From assembly GCA_027673765.1 (NCBI GenBank), contig JAQDWB010000016.1, positions 1-48,332 of the forward strand: a stretch of DNA of 48,332 nt. The letters are read 5' to 3'. Of this stretch, positions 16,475 to 25,013 are shown piece by piece. The notes below the pieces were generated by a model. That model made no database searches. It was given only the letters and a program-made list of their open reading frames with translations, and had not been told where the DNA came from. Positions within the stretch are counted from its first letter, which is position 1. Every line of letters begins with the position of its first letter. Source of the DNA: Coriobacteriaceae bacterium AM113-163. Its GTDB lineage: Bacteria; Actinomycetota; Coriobacteriia; Coriobacteriales; Coriobacteriaceae. The translations under genes and the position numbers were made by a program.

Positions 16475-17266
16475 ATGGCATCTACTTCAGACCTTTCACC
16501 GGCCGAGCGTCAGCGATTTATCATGAATTGGCTGGCCGAAAAGCCAAATATCTCGGTATCCGACATCGTTCGCCGTTTTTCGGTTTCGGAAGTCACCGCA
16601 CGACACGACCTCATCTCGCTGGAATCCGAAGGCAAGCTGCGTCGCGTACGCGGCGGAGCGGTATCGCTTTCTCGCTCCAACGCAATCTCGTATCCCGAGG
16701 AGCGCATCAATGTCCAAGTCGAGGCCAAGGAAGCCATCGCCGCAACCGCAGCAACTCTTGTTGATGATGGCGATGTTCTGGTAATTGATATCGGCACCAC
16801 GGGCTTTTACTTCGCTAAGGCCCTCATGGACAAGCGTGAGATCACCATTATCACCGGCGATCTTGCAATCGCGAACTACGCCAGCTTCAATCTCCCCAAT
16901 GCTTCGGTAGTGCTGCTGGGCGGCTCCGTGCGCAAGGGGCACCTCTATCTCGCGGGCGCACTGACGCTCGACTGCATGAGCAAACTACATGCCGACAAGG
17001 CGTTTGTCAGTGCTGACGGATTCCACCCCGACCACGGTTTTACCGTCGAGCACGACTTCTCGGCCATGATCAAGCATATGTACCTTACCAACTCAAACCA
17101 GGGCTACATGATGGTTGACCAGGGAAAGTTCAACAAGACCAGTTTTTATCAGTCCGCGCAGATCGATGACCTCGACGGCATCATCGTTGATGGAGACAAC
17201 GAGGGCATCATGACGGCGGCGATCGAGAGCAGTCGCAGTCATCCCAAGCTCTATATTGCAAAATAG
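16475..17266 (+). CDS. DeoR family sugar-responsive transcriptional regulator
   Basis: 263 aa from ATG 16475 (RBS AAAAGGAG). The N-terminal DeoR HTH reads VSDIVRRFSVSEVTARHDLISLESEGKL and is followed by RVRGGA, the family hallmark. The C-terminal domain is the sugar-phosphate sensing DeoRC fold (VIDIGTTGFYFAKAL, VVLLGGSVRKGHLYLAG, KAFVSADGF). It is divergent from the transaldolase-PTS operon with repeated operator-like decamers between them, so it most likely represses that operon until a phosphorylated sugar binds. Confidence 0.9.
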   Translation: MASTSDLSPAERQRFIMNWLAEKPNISVSDIVRRFSVSEVTARHDLISLESEGKLRRVRGGAVSLSRSNAISYPEERINVQVEAKEAIAATAATLVDDGDVLVIDIGTTGFYFAKALMDKREITIITGDLAIANYASFNLPNASVVLLGGSVRKGHLYLAGALTLDCMSKLHADKAFVSADGFHPDHGFTVEHDFSAMIKHMYLTNSNQGYMMVDQGKFNKTSFYQSAQIDDLDGIIVDGDNEGIMTAAIESSRSHPKLYIAK

Positions 17267-17270
17267 CTCA

Positions 17271-17309
17271 AATGGCCGGGTCGCCCCCACTGCGGGCGAC
17301 CCGGCCATT
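17271..17309. terminator. Bidirectional terminator after deoR
   Basis: A perfect 16-bp stem (AATGGCCGGGTCGCCC and its complement) with a 7-base loop, followed by TATT. It separates deoR from the convergent HAD remnant. Confidence 0.8.
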
Positions 17310-17311
17310 TA

Positions 17312-17585
17312 TTAAATCAACCCAAAATGCTGCATCGCTGCGACGGTGCCGTCGTGTGCGACGTCGTCGGTCACGTAGTCGGCGATCGCCTTGACCTCGG
17401 GCATGGCGTTGCCCATGGCGACAGCCGTCTCGACGGCGGCGAGCATGCCCAGGCCGTTGCCCGAATCGCCAAAGCCAAAGGTGCGCTCGTTGCCAGCGCG
17501 ACCCAGATACGCCAGCGCCCGCGCCAGGCCCACGCCCTTGTCGATGCCCTTGGGGCTCAACTCGCGATTTGTTTGCTGGGCTCAC
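17312..17585 (-). pseudogene. 3' remnant of a Cof-type HAD phosphatase
   Basis: The translated tail contains SPKGIDKGVGLARAL, FGFGDSGNGLGML and AVAMGNAMPEVKAIADYV, the C-terminal half of a Cof-type HAD hydrolase (motif IV GDSxN, then the AMGNA motif). The N-terminal half with DxDGT and the cap domain is missing: an in-frame stop lies at about 17586-17588 and unrelated sequence follows. No start with an RBS exists. The break coincides with the left edge of the esterase-PTS cassette, so the gene was probably disrupted by acquisition of that cassette. Confidence 0.75.
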
Positions 17586-17686
17586 TTGGAAGAGCGGCGG
17601 TAAACGCATCTCCCGGTTAATCCGGCACCGCCGAAGCGAACCCCACACACGCCCTCCGGCAAGCGGCACGCGCCCGTCAACGCAAA

Positions 17687-17721
17687 GGTCCGGCGGGACG
17701 CACCTAGCATCCCGCCGGACC
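17687..17721 (-). terminator. Terminator of the esterase-PTS operon
   Basis: GGTCCGGCGGGA / TCCCGCCGGACC forms a perfect 12-bp stem 34 bases beyond the esterase stop. There is no long T-run on either side. Confidence 0.6.
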
Positions 17722-17754
17722 GCCACTCGTCCAGGAGGCCGCCGCGACGAGCCC

Positions 17755-18834
17755 CTAGATCTTCGCAAGCTCCTCGGAGATGACGCGGCAGACGTCCTCA
17801 GCCTGAGGCATCACGCCGTACATCTCGAAGAAGCCGTGGTCGCAGCCGCGATAGCGAATCGCGGTGACGTCAACGCCCGCATCCTGCAGCCTCTTCGCGA
17901 ATAGCTCGTCCTGATAGCGCAGGTAGTCATACTCGGAAGAGATGATGACCGTGCGGGGGAACGCGCTCACGTCCTCCGCGAACAGGGCAGACACCCTCGG
18001 GTCGAGCATCTCCTCCGCATTGCCGTTGGTATACATCACTGGCAGGTCTTCGTTGGCGTTGCGGATGCGATCCACCCTGCTCAGAGCCTCGGCCCTCTGG
18101 TCGTTCACGATCTCATAGAGGTCATAGGACCATTCCTCCGGAACAGGGCCGCCGTCGACGAGCGGATACAGCTCGGCCACGAGCTTGATCCTGTCCGCAT
18201 GGGACCCGTCGAGGACGACGGCGTTGGTCAGGCTTCCGCCCGCGGAGTCGCCAGCCACGGCGACCCGCGTCGCGTCGACACCCAGCTCATCCGCATGCTC
18301 GACAAGCCAGTCGAGCGTCTTCACGCAGTCCTCGACACCACCGGGGAACATCGTCTCGGGAGACAAGCGGTACTCCGGGTAGATCGCGACGCAGCCCGTT
18401 CGCTCCGCGATGTCGCGCAGGCAGTTCTCGTACTGGCCAATGTTGCCCACCATGAAGCCGCCGCCGTGGATGAACACGAGCGCGGCGGAGCCGCACCCGT
18501 GGCCCTCGGGCGTGAAGACGTGCAGGGGAATGCCCCTGTCGCCAAAGTTCATGACGACGGTCTTCTTGGCGACGTTCGAGCCCCTCACGACATGGGTCTC
18601 CTTGTTGGGAGCGGAGCGCCACGCGATCACGTCCACCGGCCCCGCCGGCGCCGGGCCGGCGGCGAGCTTCGCATGGGCGCGCGCGTAGACGCGCGGATCG
18701 AGCACGCGCTCGCGCTCGTCTCCCGGCACGGGCTTCAGCAGGAGCTTCAGCCCGTTGGGCTCCACGACCTCCCTAGATCCACGCTCAAGCACTTCAAGCT
18801 CGGAAGTGGGGTACTTCCTCTCCTCGGTGCCCAT
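17755..18834 (-). CDS. Alpha/beta hydrolase, HSL-type esterase
   Basis: 359 aa. The oxyanion motif FIHGGGFMVGN, nucleophile elbow GDSAGGS, a likely Asp near LDPRVSALFAED or SSEYDYL, and the C-terminal His in RGCDHGFFEM identify a hormone-sensitive-lipase family carboxylesterase. The N-terminal ~90 residues have no motif I recognise. No signal peptide is seen, so it is cytoplasmic. It is the last gene of the PTS cassette, starting 2 bases after the aldo/keto reductase stop (translational coupling). It may deacylate an imported ester or acetylated sugar derivative (inference). Confidence 0.85.
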   Translation of the reverse strand: MGTEERKYPTSELEVLERGSREVVEPNGLKLLLKPVPGDERERVLDPRVYARAHAKLAAGPAPAGPVDVIAWRSAPNKETHVVRGSNVAKKTVVMNFGDRGIPLHVFTPEGHGCGSAALVFIHGGGFMVGNIGQYENCLRDIAERTGCVAIYPEYRLSPETMFPGGVEDCVKTLDWLVEHADELGVDATRVAVAGDSAGGSLTNAVVLDGSHADRIKLVAELYPLVDGGPVPEEWSYDLYEIVNDQRAEALSRVDRIRNANEDLPVMYTNGNAEEMLDPRVSALFAEDVSAFPRTVIISSEYDYLRYQDELFAKRLQDAGVDVTAIRYRGCDHGFFEMYGVMPQAEDVCRVISEELAKI

Positions 18835-18836
18835 GG

Positions 18837-19781
18837 CTAGCCGATCTTCAGCTCGTCAAGCTTGGCGTCAAGCTTGGCCATCTCATCGGCGGAAAGCTCC
18901 CACTCGAACGTCTCGCAGTTCTGAATCGCGTGGGCGTCCGTGCGCACGCCAACGAGCGCGGTGCCCACGTACTCCTTCTGGGTGCTCCAGTTCACGGCGA
19001 CCTGTGCCACGGGCTTGTCATGAGCCTCGGCGATCTCGTCCATGACCTTGAGCAGCTCCTGGACGCGCGAGAACTTGGGCTCCTGGAAGTAGTCGTAGAA
19101 GCCGCCACGAACATCGCCCTCCTCGAACTTCGGCAGCTCGCGGAACTTGCCCGACAGGATGCCCGCGCCAAGGGAGCCATAGGTGAAGGAGTCGATGCCA
19201 CGCTCGTAGCCCCACTTGATAAGGTCCTCGGAGGAGCGGTCGACCATGGAGTAGGGCGGCTGCTGGACGTCGACCTGAGCGACCTTCTCGCACTCCTCGA
19301 TCATCTCGGTCGTGAAGTTGGAGACGCCGATGTGGCGAATCTTGCCTTGCTCCTTGAGGAGCTGGAGGGCGCACATCGTCTCGGAGAACGGGGTCTTGGC
19401 GTCGGGCCAGTGCACGAAGTAGAAGTCGATGTAGTCGGTGCGGAGATTGCGCAGCGAGCTCTCGACCTCCCTCATGATGTTCTTGAACGAAGAGTCGCGG
19501 TCATAGCCGGCGGCGCTGGTGATCAGGCCAACCTTGGTCGAGAGCAGGTAGCTCTCTCGGTCGACGCCCCTGAGCGCGTTGCCGACGACCTTCTCGGACG
19601 CGCCGTTGCCATAGCACGGCGCGGTGTCAATGAGGTTGACGCCGTGATCGAGCATGGTGCGGATGGCGGACATGCTGGCGGCGTCATCGTTCTCACCAAA
19701 GGAGTCGCCGCCGATCGCCCAGGTGCCCACGGCGAGCTGGGAGACGTCAACGTCGGAGTTCTTGAGGTGCGTGTAGCGCAT
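18837..19781 (-). CDS. Aldo/keto reductase
   Basis: 314 aa. The AKR catalytic tetrad is visible: Asp in NLIDTAP, Tyr in CYGNG, Lys in STKVGL and His in FVHWPD, with the GVSNF strand and a C-terminal cofactor region (VGVRTDAHAIQN). It is an NADPH-dependent reductase of aldehydes or ketoses. It is co-transcribed with the mannose-family PTS and the class II aldolase, so it may act on a sugar or triose aldehyde product. RBS AGAAGGAGAG. Confidence 0.87.
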   Translation of the reverse strand: MRYTHLKNSDVDVSQLAVGTWAIGGDSFGENDDAASMSAIRTMLDHGVNLIDTAPCYGNGASEKVVGNALRGVDRESYLLSTKVGLITSAAGYDRDSSFKNIMREVESSLRNLRTDYIDFYFVHWPDAKTPFSETMCALQLLKEQGKIRHIGVSNFTTEMIEECEKVAQVDVQQPPYSMVDRSSEDLIKWGYERGIDSFTYGSLGAGILSGKFRELPKFEEGDVRGGFYDYFQEPKFSRVQELLKVMDEIAEAHDKPVAQVAVNWSTQKEYVGTALVGVRTDAHAIQNCETFEWELSADEMAKLDAKLDELKIG

Positions 19782-19799
19782 ATTCTCTCCTTCTAATGG

Positions 19800-19836
19800 G
19801 GCGGCACGCGTCGAATGTCCTCGATCGCGTGCCGCC
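19800..19836 (-). promoter_or_regulatory. Intercistronic stem-loop between EIID and aldo/keto reductase
   Basis: GGCGGCACGCG / CGCGTGCCGCC forms a perfect 11-bp stem with a 15-base loop in the ~100-base gap. There is no T-run, so it more likely limits read-through or protects the PTS mRNA 3' end than fully terminates. Confidence 0.5.
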
Positions 19837-19878
19837 AGGAATTGCCTTGAACAGGCTTCGGATGATCCGGAAACCGCC

Positions 19879-20715
19879 TTACACGATGCCCACGAGGCCG
19901 AGGACGAGCGCCAGAACCATGATGCCGACCAGGATGATGTTGACGTTCACGTTCTTCTTGCGCAGGAGCCAGAGGACGACGAGCGTAAGTCCCAGAGGCA
20001 CGATGCCCTTGAAGATCGAGTCGAGGTAGGTCTGGATCATGACGGGGTCGGAGTCCTGAACCGGAATGGACAGGATCGTGTTGAATTGGACGTTCGCCGC
20101 GGTCATGGCGCCGATCATCACCAGGCCGATCGTGGAGGTCGCCTTGGTGATGAGCTTCATGAGACCACCCTCGTACATCTCGGAGATGAAGTTGGTGCCC
20201 ATGCTGAAGCCGAGGTAGGTCATGAAGTATCGGCAGAGGATCGACGGGATGTTGTAGATCAGCAGGAACATGATCGCGCCGAGGGGCGAGCCGCTCATGG
20301 CGAGGTTGATTCCGATGCCGGCGGCGATAACACGCAAGACGCCCCAGAAGATTGCGTCGCCGATGCCGGACATCGGGCCCATCAGGGAGACCTTGATACC
20401 GTCGATGGACTCGGTGTCGAAGTCTTCGTGCCGCGAGTTCTCCCTCTCCATGGAGGCGACGAGGCCCATGGCGAACGTGCCGACGTTCTGGGTAATGTTG
20501 TACCAAGTCGTGTGACGCTTCATGGCGTCGGCACGGGCCTCGGGGTCATCGGCGTAGTAGCGGTTAAGCGCGGGCTGGACGGAGTACAGCCAGCCGTCGG
20601 CGCCAGCCTTGACGGAACCGCCGGCGCAGGAGGCGAACACGGAGAAGGAGCGCAGGAAAATGCTGTTGAGCATCTTCTTGTCTTCAGGGCTCACATTCTT
20701 GGTCAGGTTACTCAT
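19879..20715 (-). CDS. PTS mannose/fructose/sorbose family EIID
   Basis: 278 aa. Family-typical segments are FLRSFSVFASCAGG, a long amphipathic region, MGPMSGIGDAIFWGVLR (the conserved MGPxxGxGD motif) and C-terminal hydrophobic helices. With EIIC it forms the membrane channel. Its ATG overlaps the end of the EIIC gene by 4 bases, with GAGGAGG upstream. Confidence 0.92.
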   Translation of the reverse strand: MSNLTKNVSPEDKKMLNSIFLRSFSVFASCAGGSVKAGADGWLYSVQPALNRYYADDPEARADAMKRHTTWYNITQNVGTFAMGLVASMERENSRHEDFDTESIDGIKVSLMGPMSGIGDAIFWGVLRVIAAGIGINLAMSGSPLGAIMFLLIYNIPSILCRYFMTYLGFSMGTNFISEMYEGGLMKLITKATSTIGLVMIGAMTAANVQFNTILSIPVQDSDPVMIQTYLDSIFKGIVPLGLTLVVLWLLRKKNVNVNIILVGIMVLALVLGLVGIV

Positions 20716-21524
20716 GCGAAGAAATCCTCCTCGTCGCTGGTTGCAGAGTCGCCGGAAACGGCCTGGGCGGCTACGCCCTTCTTGGTGAGATCGAAGATCT
20801 CCTTGTCGCGGAGGGCGGAGGCCACCGCGATGATGACACCGAGAACCGCGATGGCGATCATCGGGAGACCGAGGTACTGGTAGAGCGTGAAGCCCAGGAA
20901 GAAGTAGATGCTAAGCTCGGTGCTCCACAGCATCTGGAGCAGGAGCGCCATACCAACGGCGGGCAGGAGGGCGCCCACGGCGTTGAGGCCGTTCATGACA
21001 TTGGCCGGAATCTGGTTAACGATGGCGGCAACGGGCTCAGCGCCGAGGTAAACGCCGAGGAAGGCGATGAGGCCAAAGGCAGCGTACTTAACGAACCAGA
21101 GAACGAAGTGCTGAAGCGCGAGGCCCTTCTCGTTGCCCTCGGCGGCCATCTTGTCAAAGGTGGCGGCGAAGAACGCAAGGAACACGTTGTTCATGAAGAT
21201 CGAGAGGAACGCGGTAACGACACCCACGGGAACGGCCAGCGTGATAGCGGCACCTTGGTCGATGCCGGCGCCAACGGTGAAGGCGACGGCGAGGGCGGTC
21301 GCAGTAACGGGCTCGGCGGAGATAGCGCCACCGATGTTAACCGCGCCCATGAAGATCGCCTCGAGAGAGGCACCGATGATAACACCGGTCTTGACGTCGC
21401 CCATCAGGAGGCCCGCAACGAGGCCCACCACGAGAGGACGCTCGATCATGCACTGACCGAGAACCCAGTTGCCGCCGTAGCAAATCAGCACGGTCAACCA
21501 GGCCATTAATGCCAACCCAATCAT
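20712..21524 (-). CDS. PTS mannose/fructose/sorbose family EIIC
   Basis: 270 aa, hydrophobic throughout, with the family segment RPLVVGLVAGLLMGDVKTGVIIGASLEAIFMG near the N-terminus. It forms the sugar translocation channel with EIID. RBS GAAAGGAAG. Overlap with the EIID start indicates coupled translation. Confidence 0.92.
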   Translation of the reverse strand: MIGLALMAWLTVLICYGGNWVLGQCMIERPLVVGLVAGLLMGDVKTGVIIGASLEAIFMGAVNIGGAISAEPVTATALAVAFTVGAGIDQGAAITLAVPVGVVTAFLSIFMNNVFLAFFAATFDKMAAEGNEKGLALQHFVLWFVKYAAFGLIAFLGVYLGAEPVAAIVNQIPANVMNGLNAVGALLPAVGMALLLQMLWSTELSIYFFLGFTLYQYLGLPMIAIAVLGVIIAVASALRDKEIFDLTKKGVAAQAVSGDSATSDEEDFFA

Positions 21525-21570
21525 TTGACTTCCTTTCTTTCATTTCATTTGGCCGCCTGGCCAAATCCCC

Positions 21571-22074
21571 TTATTTCCCCGCCGCCTCGATCAGACTCTT
21601 GAGAGGAGTCTTGGGATTGGATGGGATAAGCTGATGGAAAACCGGAATACCCTGCTCGCAAAGCTCCTTCGCGGCCTCGAGCTCATCCGGGTTGAGCATG
21701 ATCGTGGAGTTGAGGGCGACCTTGCTATCCGGATCGGACTTGTCGAAGCGGCCGACATTGGCAACGTTCACGCCCTCGATCTTGCCCGGCGCGCCCTTAA
21801 CGAGCTCAAGCACGTCACGCACGCAGTTGGTGAGCGCGAAGATGCGCATGGAGTCCGCACGCGGATCGTTCGCGATGCGACAGGCATCCGGAACATCCTT
21901 GACGAGGAGCTTCTGGCCCGCCGGCGTACCCATGGAAAGCGTCATGCGAAGGGCATCGCTCTCCACGGCGTGCTTGTTGGCGACGATGATCCTGGTGGTG
22001 TTGAGCTCCTTGGTCCACACCAGGGCGACCTGTCCGTGAATCAGACGGTCATCGACTCGAACCTGTACAATCAT
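21571..22074 (-). CDS. PTS mannose/fructose/sorbose family EIIB
   Basis: 167 aa, full length for a stand-alone EIIB. The phospho-accepting His13 lies in VDDRLIHGQV, the canonical site. It is cytoplasmic and transfers phosphate to the sugar carried by EIIC/EIID. RBS GAGAGAGG. Confidence 0.92.
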   Translation of the reverse strand: MIVQVRVDDRLIHGQVALVWTKELNTTRIIVANKHAVESDALRMTLSMGTPAGQKLLVKDVPDACRIANDPRADSMRIFALTNCVRDVLELVKGAPGKIEGVNVANVGRFDKSDPDSKVALNSTIMLNPDELEAAKELCEQGIPVFHQLIPSNPKTPLKSLIEAAGK

Positions 22075-22105
22075 TGTTTCCTCTCTCCCTGCTTGTTAGT
22101 GCTCT

Positions 22106-22534
22106 CTAATCAAAGAAGTCTCCCTCGGACTCCTCGTTGTCCGCGGCCTTGCTCGGAGGCTCGACGACCTGCATCGTCGCCCTCGCCAGCTTGACGCTCT
22201 GCTTGATCGAATCTGCCGTGACCGGCTCGGCGCCGAGGAGCGTCTCGATCACGAGGCCGAGGTTCATACCGGTGACGTGGACGATTCCGCGCTTCTCCGG
22301 CTCCATGAGGACGACTTTCTGGAAGACGGAGCCACCGTAGATGTCGGTGAAGATGACGGCCTCGTCCTCAGGGTCCACCGAGTCAATAAAGGCCTGGATG
22401 CGAGGGGTGAAATCGGAATCGTCCACGTAGCAGTCAACTGCCTCCACCATGTCCGCCATGCCGGTCAGAATCTCGATCGAGCTCCTGATTCCGCTTGCGA
22501 GGTGGCCGTGCGACGCGACAAGAACCTTCTTCAT
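22106..22534 (-). CDS. PTS mannose family EIIA
   Basis: 142 aa. The N-terminal VASHGHLASG holds the phospho-accepting His9, with the later motif FTDIYGGSVFQ. The acidic C-terminal tail (ADNEESEGDFFD) is longer than minimal. Separate EIIA and EIIB genes here contrast with the fused ManX arrangement. RBS AGGAGAG. Confidence 0.9.
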   Translation of the reverse strand: MKKVLVASHGHLASGIRSSIEILTGMADMVEAVDCYVDDSDFTPRIQAFIDSVDPEDEAVIFTDIYGGSVFQKVVLMEPEKRGIVHVTGMNLGLVIETLLGAEPVTADSIKQSVKLARATMQVVEPPSKAADNEESEGDFFD

Positions 22535-22544
22535 CGAGTCTCTC

Positions 22545-23399
22545 CTAGAGCGAATAGTGGTTGGGGTTCAGAAGCTGGATCTTACTGGCGACGAACGCGC
22601 GCATGTCGGGGGCGGCGTCCATCAGGAGGCCAACGCCGTTGCCGTCGTTCTTACCGGAGTTGATGTCCTTCTCGAAGGCGCGGTACATGGAACGGAAGTA
22701 CTCCGTGGCGATGTTGAACTTACTCATGCCGAGGTTCACGGCCTCCTGGAGCTGCTCGTCGGGGATGTCGGAACATCCGTGCATGACAAGGGGAACGCTG
22801 ACGGCCTCCCTGCAGGCCTTGATGCGCTCCATGTCGAGGTTCGGGACCTTGACGTAGGGGCCGTGGGCATTGCCGACGGCGATGGCGAGCGAGCCGCAAC
22901 CGGTGCCCTCGACGAACTCCTCGGCGAGGTTCGGGTCGGTGTAGTGGTCGCTGTTCACGAAATCGTTGGCGTCGGAGCCGTTACCGACATGGCCGAGCTC
23001 GGCCTCGATGTCGACGTCGAAGATCTTGGCGACCTGGACGACGTCCTTCGTGAGCTGGAAGTTCTCTTCATAGGGAAGTGAGGAACCGTCGACCATGACG
23101 GAGGGGAAGCCGGCCTTGACGCCCTTGACGGCGATCTCGTAACCAGCGGAGTGATCCTGGTGGACGGCGACGGGCACACTCGCGCGCTCGGCGTAATAGC
23201 GGGCGGCGAAGGCGATGATGTCGAGGGCGCAGTGGTCCTCGAAGCCGGGCCAATACTGGATGATGATGGGCATGTGCTCATCCTCGGCGGCCTGGATCGC
23301 ATAACGGATGGTCTCCGTGTTGATGACGTTGATCGCGGACACGCCATAGTGGTGCTCGGTCGCATGTTGAAGAAGCTCGTTGACCTTGATGAGAGACAT
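22545..23399 (-). CDS. Class II (zinc) ketose-bisphosphate aldolase family protein
   Basis: 284 aa. The Fba/GatY/KbaY family is identified by VSAINVINTETIRYAI, VPVAVHQDHS (catalytic Asp82, zinc His83), DIEAELGHVGN and VMHGCSDIP. The last motif departs from the usual HGGSG, which may affect phosphate binding. It cleaves a ketose (bis)phosphate to dihydroxyacetone phosphate plus an aldehyde. Its place at the head of the PTS genes resembles Aga/Kba or Gat gene sets, but no deacetylase, isomerase or kinase is present, so the sugar remains unknown. RBS AAAGGAAG. Confidence 0.87.
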   Translation of the reverse strand: MSLIKVNELLQHATEHHYGVSAINVINTETIRYAIQAAEDEHMPIIIQYWPGFEDHCALDIIAFAARYYAERASVPVAVHQDHSAGYEIAVKGVKAGFPSVMVDGSSLPYEENFQLTKDVVQVAKIFDVDIEAELGHVGNGSDANDFVNSDHYTDPNLAEEFVEGTGCGSLAIAVGNAHGPYVKVPNLDMERIKACREAVSVPLVMHGCSDIPDEQLQEAVNLGMSKFNIATEYFRSMYRAFEKDINSGKNDGNGVGLLMDAAPDMRAFVASKIQLLNPNHYSL

Positions 23400-23513
23400 C
23401 TTTATCTTCCTTTCACCTGGATAATCATTGGATCGGACAGTTCTCAGCTCGTCAGCTGGTTGAACACGAAGCGAAGCGCGAGGCAGGCAGGCGCTTGCGA
23501 AGCGCGGTGGAGC

Positions 23514-24713
23514 CTATGCGGCCGCCTCCTCAGGCTGTGGCGCCGCGCTTCTACGCCACAGCACGTACGTCACAAGAGCAACGACCGCAGCAATCGTTGA
23601 AGCGAGGGCGAAGGCCAGGAAACCCGCGTGCGTGCCGAGCGCGTCGCACGCCCAACCGCCAAACAAGTTCGCAACCACGACGGACAGACCGCTCTGGACC
23701 ATCGCGAAGGCGCTCTGACCTCGAGCGCGACAATCCTCGTAGGTGTGGTTGGCAATGTAGGTAACGCAGGAGTAGTAAACGGTCATGTAACTCACGCTCT
23801 GCAGCAGCTGTCCGCAGATCATGAGCGGGACGATGCCGGTGCCCACGAGCACGAGCCTGAGAGCCGCCATGAAGCAGGAAAAGATCAGGAGGTTCATCTC
23901 GCCGAAGCGCCTGACCAGCTTGGAGGAGACGAGCAGGATGGGGATCTCACTCGCAGCGGAGACCGCGCTCAGGACGCCCACGAGGTTCTGACCCTCGCCA
24001 AGCTCGACCGCGTAGCGGCCCAAGAACGCCCCGATGAAGCCAATCGCGGCCGAGCTGATGAAGGCGAAGACCAAGACGAATGCGATCTCGTTGCTGGTGA
24101 ACAGCGAGAGGAGGCCCTTTCCGTGGGAGACCTTGGGATCGTCCGCAGCATTGGCGCGAACTCCCGCCTCGGGGAGGCGCCACATGTGAGCCGCGAAGGC
24201 CACCAGCGCGGCGGAGACCACCGCGAACTGGATTTGAGGAGCCACGTCAAGCAGCCAGCCGACGATCAGGACGACGATGGCGTAGCCGATGGTGCCACCC
24301 ATGCGAATGCGAGAAAAGTCCAGGCCAGAGCGATCCGCGAGCTCGATGACGAGGGAGTCGCTCAGGGGCAGGAGCCCCGAGAAAAACGCCGAGAATGCAA
24401 AGGTTACGAGAAGGACCGGGACGAACGTCGACGCCAGGTAATACAGCGGAGCGAGTACCGCCGCCGCAAGGCAGAGGGCCACGATGACCGCGCGGCGGCG
24501 CCCGAGCTTGTCGGCGATCGTCGACCAGAGCGGCTGGATGGCGAGCGCACACACCGGGGTCGCCGCGAGGAGGATGCCGGTCTGGGCCGCGCTGAGGCCG
24601 AGGCTCGTGTAGTGAGCGGAGAGAAACGGCGAGTACACGCCCGCGCAGACCCAGTAGAGTACGTTCGCGAAGAACAGCGAAGTCATGCTTGCGTTTGTCT
24701 TGGCGTTGTGCAT
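23514..24713 (-). CDS. MFS transporter (MFS_1-like sugar or aromatic permease)
   Basis: 399 aa with about 12 hydrophobic segments, the loop motif DKLGRRRAV and a second-half VRRFGEMNLL. The pattern (FFANVLYWVCAGVYSPFLSAHYTSLGLS, RIRMGGTIGYA) matches the MFS_1-like/LacY-like group that includes HcaT and nucleoside or oligosaccharide permeases. It is the first gene of the minus-strand operon facing the RpiR regulator. It provides a non-PTS import or export route next to a full PTS. RBS AAGGGAG. Confidence 0.85.
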   Translation of the reverse strand: MHNAKTNASMTSLFFANVLYWVCAGVYSPFLSAHYTSLGLSAAQTGILLAATPVCALAIQPLWSTIADKLGRRRAVIVALCLAAAVLAPLYYLASTFVPVLLVTFAFSAFFSGLLPLSDSLVIELADRSGLDFSRIRMGGTIGYAIVVLIVGWLLDVAPQIQFAVVSAALVAFAAHMWRLPEAGVRANAADDPKVSHGKGLLSLFTSNEIAFVLVFAFISSAAIGFIGAFLGRYAVELGEGQNLVGVLSAVSAASEIPILLVSSKLVRRFGEMNLLIFSCFMAALRLVLVGTGIVPLMICGQLLQSVSYMTVYYSCVTYIANHTYEDCRARGQSAFAMVQSGLSVVVANLFGGWACDALGTHAGFLAFALASTIAAVVALVTYVLWRRSAAPQPEEAAA

Positions 24714-24798
24714 CGTGCTTCTCCCTTCTTGCTCGCCGGGTGCCTGTCTGGGCTTCGAAGTGATTCACCATCTAGCGTGAAACGGAGTTGCGAGGCGT

Positions 24799-24821
24799 TG
24801 AAACAATGTTCTGTTGTTTCA
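24799..24821. promoter_or_regulatory. Putative RpiR operator
   Basis: TGAAACAA (24799-24806) and TTGTTTCA (24814-24821) form a perfect 8-bp inverted repeat with a 7-base centre in the divergent region. Another TTGTTTCA lies at 24837-24844 and GTGAAACG near 24778. TGAAA/TTTCA palindromes are typical of RpiR/HexR-type sites. Confidence 0.5.
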
Positions 24822-24915
24822 TCGTTTTCGTGCCGTTGTTTCACGACTCATAAGATAGCAGCTCAAGCTGGGATTGCGCCGAGGAAGTACCGATTTACCG
24901 TGAACGGTAGGAAAT

Positions 24916-24942
24916 CAGCGGTGAAACGCTATTTCACCGCTG
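24916..24942. promoter_or_regulatory. Second putative RpiR operator
   Basis: CAGCGGTGAAA (24916-24926) pairs with TTTCACCGCTG (24932-24942), a perfect 11-bp inverted repeat with a 5-base centre, 72 bases before the rpiR-like start. It shares the TGAAA/TTTCA core with the upstream site. Confidence 0.5.
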
Positions 24943-25013
24943 ATGAAACATTTTGCTTAATTTTCACCTCTCTTGACCTAAGATACAAAGCAAGCTAGGA
25001 CCAAGGAGTAACC

